From a bacterium (lineage in GTDB: Bacteria; Hydrogenedentota; Hydrogenedentia; Hydrogenedentiales; SLHB01), in contig JAAEQP010001279.1 of assembly GCA_024231375.1 (NCBI GenBank), positions 1 through 10,376 of the forward strand: DNA of 10,376 nucleotides, read 5' to 3'. The position numbers were made by a program, and so were the translations under genes. Numbering within the stretch: the stretch's first letter is position 1; every line of letters begins with the position of its first letter. The notes beneath the pieces were generated by a model. That model was not told the origin of the DNA, did not search any database, and was given only the letters and a program-made list of their open reading frames with translations. Of the stretch, positions 6,261 through 10,376 are shown piece after piece.

Positions 6261-6908
6261 ATGATGACACTTCTTCTGGTAGTGCTGGCTATCTCCGTGA
6301 ACGTTGTCGTGCACACTCTGTCAATGGCTGCCGCCGCGAGGCTTGCAGGTCAGCCTGTTGAGAAGATCGGAATCTTCACCGGCCCACGCATAAGGAGGAT
6401 CAACGTCGGCAATGTCGTCCTTGACGTCAATTCGATTCCGATAACTGGGTCCGTTCGCTTCGGCGGCGATCTTCAGACGATTCACCCGTTGAAGCTGGCT
6501 CTGATCTCATTTGGCGGCAATTTGACTCTCTTCATCTTGGCAGCAGTTGCCCTCGGACCATCCGAAGCTCTCCATAAGTTTCTAATGGGATTCCCTCAAA
6601 TAGTCTCTGGCGCAATTGCTCCGCACTCATCGGGGACAAGTCTGCTGGTTGCACTCCAAGAATTCGCAAGCGCCAATCCCTTCGCAGCGGTTCTAGGCCT
6701 AGCTGCCAGCAAGATGGCTGCATGGAATCTGCTACCCATTCCGAATCTCAATGGCGGGGTGATCGTCCTTGTGTTCGTGCATTGGCTCAAGCCTATGTCG
6801 CAAAGAGTGAGGGAGCGTCTTCAGTTGGTCGGCTTGGTCCTCATCCTGATGATCATGGTGGGTTGGTTTCTGGCTTCCTGTTTCTTCTTCTGGAGCGCTC
6901 CAGTCTAG
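6261..6908 (+). CDS. M50 site-2-protease-like membrane protein lacking catalytic residues
   Basis: A 215-aa protein from the first ATG. The adjacent ATG at 6264 is better placed (GAGG at 6255-6258, 5 nt away; 2 nt from 6261) and would give 214 aa. The layout is that of the RseP/SpoIVFB clan: a first hydrophobic segment (3-28), a GP-containing beta region ending in SIPITGSVRFGGD (58-70), hydrophobic segments around 78-98 and 110-130, a segment at 141-175 carrying NLLPIPNLNGG (156-166), and a last helix (187-211) preceded by a basic stretch. In active members the first segment has HExxH and the second site has LDG. Here the aligned residues are HTLSM (18-22) and LNG (163-165), so the catalytic Glu, the second His and the Asp ligand are all replaced. 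Neighbouring family landmarks remain, so I infer an inactive homologue rather than a different family. Base composition is clearly lower in GC than the flanks (about half in sampled stretches). Confidence 0.75.
   Translation: MMTLLLVVLAISVNVVVHTLSMAAAARLAGQPVEKIGIFTGPRIRRINVGNVVLDVNSIPITGSVRFGGDLQTIHPLKLALISFGGNLTLFILAAVALGPSEALHKFLMGFPQIVSGAIAPHSSGTSLLVALQEFASANPFAAVLGLAASKMAAWNLLPIPNLNGGVIVLVFVHWLKPMSQRVRERLQLVGLVLILMIMVGWFLASCFFFWSAPV
6890..6903. repeat. 14-bp perfect palindrome at the end of the M50-like gene
   Basis: CTGGAGCGCTCCAG is a perfect self-complementary sequence with no loop, ending 2 nt before the TAG stop codon. No T-tract follows. It could be a protein-binding site or chance in coding sequence. 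Confidence 0.3.
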
Positions 6909-7071
6909 ATCTGCAGCCCTTCGAAGCGACACGGCATCGTCAAGCATGTACAGACCAGTTGCTCCGGTCGAGGTCACGACAAGAACTACGTCCGTTATGG
7001 CGCACACTCCAGCGACACAACCCCGAACAGAAGTCATTGCGTTTGAAAGCGGTGAAGGTATCTGTTGGCTT
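6909..7071. other. Intergenic stretch with no feature seen
   Basis: About 160 bp between the M50-like stop and the next promoter. Overlapping frames on both strands exist but have no ribosome-binding site or recognisable motif. No strong hairpin was found. Confidence 0.4.
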
Positions 7072-7100
7072 TTGACTCTGCCCCCCTCTCCCCCTAGACT
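7072..7100 (+). promoter_or_regulatory. Predicted sigma70-type promoter of the large oxidoreductase gene
   Basis: TTGACT at 7072-7077 (5 of 6), an exact 17-nt spacer, and TAGACT at 7095-7100 (4 of 6). The spacer is almost entirely pyrimidine, with a run of six C (7081-7086) and a run of five C (7090-7094). Transcription should start near 7107, giving a leader of about 70 nt. Confidence 0.5.
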
Positions 7101-7111
7101 ATCCCCAGGGA

Positions 7112-7133
7112 TTCCGCGACTGCGTTCGCGGAA
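7112..7133 (+). promoter_or_regulatory. Leader hairpin before the large oxidoreductase gene
   Basis: TTCCGCGA (7112-7119) pairs perfectly with TCGCGGAA (7126-7133) around a 6-nt loop. It lies about 5 nt after the predicted transcription start, so it may protect the 5' end of the mRNA or act as a weak attenuator. There is no U-run after it. Confidence 0.4.
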
Positions 7134-7163
7134 ATGAGGCAAATCTCCACCAACTCAAGGACG

Positions 7164-7169
7164 AGAGGT
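7164..7169 (+). promoter_or_regulatory. Ribosome-binding site for the GTG-started oxidoreductase
   Basis: AGAGGT, 7 nt before the GTG at 7177. No ATG in this frame lies near the N-terminus, and the GTG places a proper signal peptide at residue 1. Confidence 0.5.
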
Positions 7170-7176
7170 ACTTACC

Positions 7177-10100
7177 GTGCTCTTCCGTATCACGTTCGCA
7201 GCAATCCTTGCCGTCACGTGTGCCCAGACCGCCATCTCAGCCGAAAAGACTGTCGCCGAATCCGCCCGCGACATCCCCGTGGCCTACGATGTGGACGTGG
7301 TGGTGGTTGGTGGATCCTCGGGTGCGGTCGCTGCCGCGGCCGAGGCCGCGAATCAAGGCGCAGACGTGTTTCTCGCCGCACCGCGCACCTATCTTGGCGA
7401 GGACCTGTGCGGCACGTACCGGCTCTGGCTCAACCCCGGCGAAGAACCCGCCAGTGAACTCGAGGAAGCCCTCTTCGAAGAACCGCCCGCGCCCATGTGG
7501 TTGGGCGAAGGGCTGCCCTTCACCTACGAGGCCGACCTTCTCTCAGCGGGCAAGCATCAGGACACGAATCCACCGTCCATGCTCTGCGATGGCAAGTGGC
7601 AGAGCGCCTACAACCAGAGCGTGGAGTATCCCGGCGACGTCAATGTCGTCCTGGATCTTGGCGAACCTCAGGCCCTCGGCGAGATCCACATCCTGGCGTT
7701 TCAGCGGAACCGCGACATCGAAGTGAAATCGCTCGACATCGCACTGAGCACGGACAAACAGACCTGGACCCCCGCCGGGACTATCCAGAACGAAATGCTG
7801 GGCCAGGGCGAGTACATCGACGAGCCCCTCTACCTCGCTACCCCGCTTGAAGGCACGGCCCGGTACGTGCGCGTGATCGCGCACAAATCCGAACGGGTGA
7901 AACGGCTTCTGCTCGCCGAAATCGTGGTGGAGGCTACTGGTGATACCACGACCAGCAAATACAAGACCGACGCCCGAGTCCCTCCGAAGCCCATGCAGGT
8001 CAAGCGCACGCTGGATCAGACCCTTCTCGACGCGGGCGTCACATTCCTCTTCGGCTGCTACCCGACGGACGTACTCCGAGATGCCGACGGCGCGCTCGCG
8101 GGCATCGTCATGGCCAACCGTGCCGGCCGCCAAGCCGTTCGCGCCAAGGTCATCATCGACGCGACGCCACGCGCCGCCGTTGCCCGTATGGCCGGCACCA
8201 GGTTCGCGCGCTATCCAGGCGGCGAGCAGACCTTCACGCGCATCGTCGTGGGCGGAGACGCGCCCGAGGCCGAAGGCGTCGGTGTCCGCACCATGCCAAG
8301 CCCCGTGCAGGTCGCCCGTACCGGCAAACGCGGCACCGGATTCCATTTGGCTTACGAGTGTACGTTGACGTTTCCCATGGGAAATGCCTCATACGCGTCC
8401 TTCGCGCAGGCCGAACTGAAGGCGCGCGACCTGACCTGGACCTCCGGGCAGGTAGGTAGTTCCGAATTCCTGTTCCAGGTGCCGCCCGACGCCATGCGTG
8501 GCGCACAGCGGCTGAAGGGAACCTGGCCCGGTGCGGAGGCCGCCGACCTAGCGGCGTTTCGTCCCGCGAAGACATCTGGACTCTACGTGTTGGGCGGGTG
8601 CGCTGACGTATCGCGCGATGCGGCCGCCGCGCTGTTGCGTCCGCTGCAGTTCCTGCGGTTGGGCACGCGCGTTGGCAGAGCCGCGGCAGAGGATGCCGAA
8701 GTGCATCTCAAGCCTCGCGTGGTGTGTTTCGGCGACAGCATCACGGCTGCGGCGTACCCCACCAAGTTGGCGGGGATGCTGAAAGGGTACCGCGTCATCA
8801 ACGCCGGTATCGGCGGCAACACGTCGGCACAGGGACTAGCGCGCCTCGATGCGGACGTGCTGGAACACAATCCCCAAGCCGTCGTTGTGCTCTTCGGCAC
8901 CAATGACAGCGTGCTCAACGGTCCCGGCAAGTACCGCGTCCCCGTCGGCGAGTACGAGAAGAACCTGCGCGCCATCGCCACCAAGTGCCAGGCCAATGGT
9001 GCCCGCGTGATCTTCATGACGCCGCCCCCCATCATGGACGCGCCCTATTACACGCGCCATCCCAAGGAGTACTACGAGCTCGATGGCGGGTTGCAGATGA
9101 TTCTTACCCGGTATCGCGAGGCTGTGAAGCGGGTCGCCGCCGAGGTGAAGGCCCCCGTCATTGAACTGGAGAAGAGCTTGGCTGCGAACCGGTCCGTGCT
9201 TGCAGAATGCGGTGTCCATCCGAACGCGCAGGGCGAGCGAATCATGGCGGAGTGCGCCGCACGAGCCCTGGATCCTCTCCTTCCCGCCAAAGACAGTCTC
9301 GCGCCTCAGGGCGTTCACGTGGCCTGCGAAACCGGGAAGGCTTCGGTCAAGGGTGACACCCGAGAGATGCTCGTCGGCCTTCGTTCGTTCCAACGCGGAC
9401 TCGCCACCATTCCTGCCGAGGCGTGCACCACACCCGTCATTGCCGAATATGATGTGGTGGTCGTGGGCGGCGGCACGGGCGGCGCGCCCGCGGGCATTGG
9501 CGCGGCACGCGCCGGGGCCAAGACCCTCGTTATCGAGTACCAGTACGGACTCGGCGGCGTCGGCACGCTGGGGCTCATCGGCAAGTACTACTACGGCTAC
9601 CGCGCCGGGTTCACCGGCGAGATCGACATGGGCGTCGCCAACATGGGCGAGATGAAGACTGACGAGCCCGCGCACGGCTGGAACGTGGAATGGAAGATGG
9701 AGTGGCTGCGCCAAGCACTATGTACGGGGGGCGCCGACATCTGGTTCGGAACCCTCGGGTGCGGCGCGGTGATTGACGGCGACAAGGTCGCCGGCGTGGT
9801 CGTTGCAACGCCACATGGCCGCGGTATCGTCCTCGCCAAGACCGTCATCGACTCCACCGGCAACTCCGACATCGCGGCCGCGGCCGGCGCGACCTGCATC
9901 TACACCGACGCGTCGCACGTAGCCGTGCAGGGCACGGGGCTCCCGCCGCGTCAGCCAGGGGCCGGGTATACCAACACCGACTACACGTTGACAGATGACG
10001 GGGACGTGGTCGATGTATGGCGGTCGTTTGTGGCTGCCCGCGTGAAGTACCGCAAGGCCTTTGATCTTGGCCAAGTCATCGACACCCGCGAACGCCGTCG

Positions 10101-10376
10101 GATCGTGGGCGATTTCGTCATCTCGCCGTTGGATATCTTCAACGGCCGCACCTATCCGGACAGCGTCGGCAAATCCCACAGCAACTTCGACACCCATGGG
10201 TTCACCATCCATCCGCTATTCTCTCTCAACGCCCCGGACAAGATCGGGATCGATGCGTTCACGCCATACCGTGCGCTGTTGCCTAAGGGACTGGACGACA
10301 TTCTCGTGACCGGTCTCGGTATCAGCGCCCACCGCGACTCCATGCCCATCTTGCGCATGCAGCCGGATATCCAGAA
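7177..10376 (+). CDS. Secreted multidomain protein: FAD-oxidoreductase-like, discoidin-like, SGNH hydrolase, FAD-oxidoreductase; 3' end outside window
   Basis: The frame is open for 1066 codons from GTG 7177 to the window edge. Residues 1-22 are a signal peptide (probable cleavage after Ile-Ser-Ala). Residues 38-128 begin an FAD-oxidoreductase-like module (DVVVVGGSSGAVAA, 40-53), interrupted at about 129-255 by a discoidin/F5-8 type C-like beta domain (DTNPPSMLCDGKW; RYVRVIAH at 229-236). The module resumes at about 270-505 and ends with GLYVLGGCADVSRDAAAALL (468-487). Residues 512-705 are an SGNH hydrolase with GDSI (519-522, nucleophile Ser521), NAGIGGN (542-548), GTND (574-577) and GVHPNAQG (679-686, His681). 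From 758 a second FAD module has a full GxGxxG (764-769) and ribose-binding Glu787. The first module has GGSSGA and no acidic residue at the end of its second strand. A redox plus ester-hydrolysing role on extracellular glycans is inference. The promoter and hairpin just upstream suggest separate transcription. Confidence 0.9.
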   Translation, partial: MLFRITFAAILAVTCAQTAISAEKTVAESARDIPVAYDVDVVVVGGSSGAVAAAAEAANQGADVFLAAPRTYLGEDLCGTYRLWLNPGEEPASELEEALFEEPPAPMWLGEGLPFTYEADLLSAGKHQDTNPPSMLCDGKWQSAYNQSVEYPGDVNVVLDLGEPQALGEIHILAFQRNRDIEVKSLDIALSTDKQTWTPAGTIQNEMLGQGEYIDEPLYLATPLEGTARYVRVIAHKSERVKRLLLAEIVVEATGDTTTSKYKTDARVPPKPMQVKRTLDQTLLDAGVTFLFGCYPTDVLRDADGALAGIVMANRAGRQAVRAKVIIDATPRAAVARMAGTRFARYPGGEQTFTRIVVGGDAPEAEGVGVRTMPSPVQVARTGKRGTGFHLAYECTLTFPMGNASYASFAQAELKARDLTWTSGQVGSSEFLFQVPPDAMRGAQRLKGTWPGAEAADLAAFRPAKTSGLYVLGGCADVSRDAAAALLRPLQFLRLGTRVGRAAAEDAEVHLKPRVVCFGDSITAAAYPTKLAGMLKGYRVINAGIGGNTSAQGLARLDADVLEHNPQAVVVLFGTNDSVLNGPGKYRVPVGEYEKNLRAIATKCQANGARVIFMTPPPIMDAPYYTRHPKEYYELDGGLQMILTRYREAVKRVAAEVKAPVIELEKSLAANRSVLAECGVHPNAQGERIMAECAARALDPLLPAKDSLAPQGVHVACETGKASVKGDTREMLVGLRSFQRGLATIPAEACTTPVIAEYDVVVVGGGTGGAPAGIGAARAGAKTLVIEYQYGLGGVGTLGLIGKYYYGYRAGFTGEIDMGVANMGEMKTDEPAHGWNVEWKMEWLRQALCTGGADIWFGTLGCGAVIDGDKVAGVVVATPHGRGIVLAKTVIDSTGNSDIAAAAGATCIYTDASHVAVQGTGLPPRQPGAGYTNTDYTLTDDGDVVDVWRSFVAARVKYRKAFDLGQVIDTRERRRIVGDFVISPLDIFNGRTYPDSVGKSHSNFDTHGFTIHPLFSLNAPDKIGIDAFTPYRALLPKGLDDILVTGLGISAHRDSMPILRMQPDIQ

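Noticed and set aside
7081..7110. G-quadruplex on the minus strand of the promoter
   Set aside because: Only three G-runs of useful length are close together, so a standard four-run quadruplex is not supported.
7543..8346. 267-codon minus-strand open frame
   Set aside because: Antisense shadow of the oxidoreductase gene. High-GC coding DNA leaves such frames open, and the plus frame carries clear domain motifs.
8836..9714. 292-codon minus-strand open frame
   Set aside because: Antisense shadow over the SGNH and second FAD domains, with no recognisable motif of its own.
1..10376. tRNA or rRNA genes
   Set aside because: I saw no CCA-ending cloverleaf, T-loop signature or rRNA-conserved stretch on either strand.

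Overview
The window comes from a GC-rich bacterium (coding regions run at about two thirds G+C) and holds only chromosomal-looking genes. Its families are ones that are strongly expanded in the Planctomycetota/Lentisphaerota/Hydrogenedentota part of the tree: ceramidase-like hydrolases, secreted BNR sialidases, and very large secreted FAD-oxidoreductases carrying discoidin and SGNH domains. An uncultured PVC-type or Hydrogenedentota genome is my best guess. This is inference from gene content, not from a marker gene.

Left part (1-2657, minus strand): a probable three-gene operon read right to left. A secreted or membrane-tethered TPR-like protein (2657-1533) is followed by folD (1475-579), then by a single-pass membrane protein with HEAT-like helices that starts at a GTG (538) and leaves the window. 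Only folD has a firm function.

Middle-left (2658-3298): a 640-bp divergent intergenic region holding two structured elements. At 2804-2941 there are five small hairpins sharing a CATC-NN-GATG core inside a 10-bp outer inverted repeat, like a BIME/REP cluster. At 3108-3269 there is one 162-nt imperfect palindrome whose mismatches are biased to G.U pairs on the plus strand. It lies between a possible promoter and the ribosome-binding site of the next gene.

Middle (3299-5716, plus strand): a ceramidase-like metallohydrolase and a secreted BNR-repeat sialidase-like protein, 3 nt apart and surely co-translated. Both suggest turnover of glycoconjugates.

Middle-right (5717-7110): a lower-GC stretch. 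It has about 540 bp without a convincing gene, then a five-hydrophobic-segment protein with the fold signature of M50 site-2 proteases but without the catalytic residues, preceded by a good sigma70-like promoter.

Right part (7072-10376, plus strand): a clear promoter (TTGACT-N17-TAGACT), a leader hairpin, and a GTG-started open frame of at least 1066 codons that runs off the window. It encodes a signal peptide, an FAD-oxidoreductase-like module with an embedded discoidin-like domain, an SGNH hydrolase, and a second FAD-oxidoreductase module with a complete dinucleotide-binding motif. The uninterrupted frame was established by translating it codon by codon from 7177 to the end.
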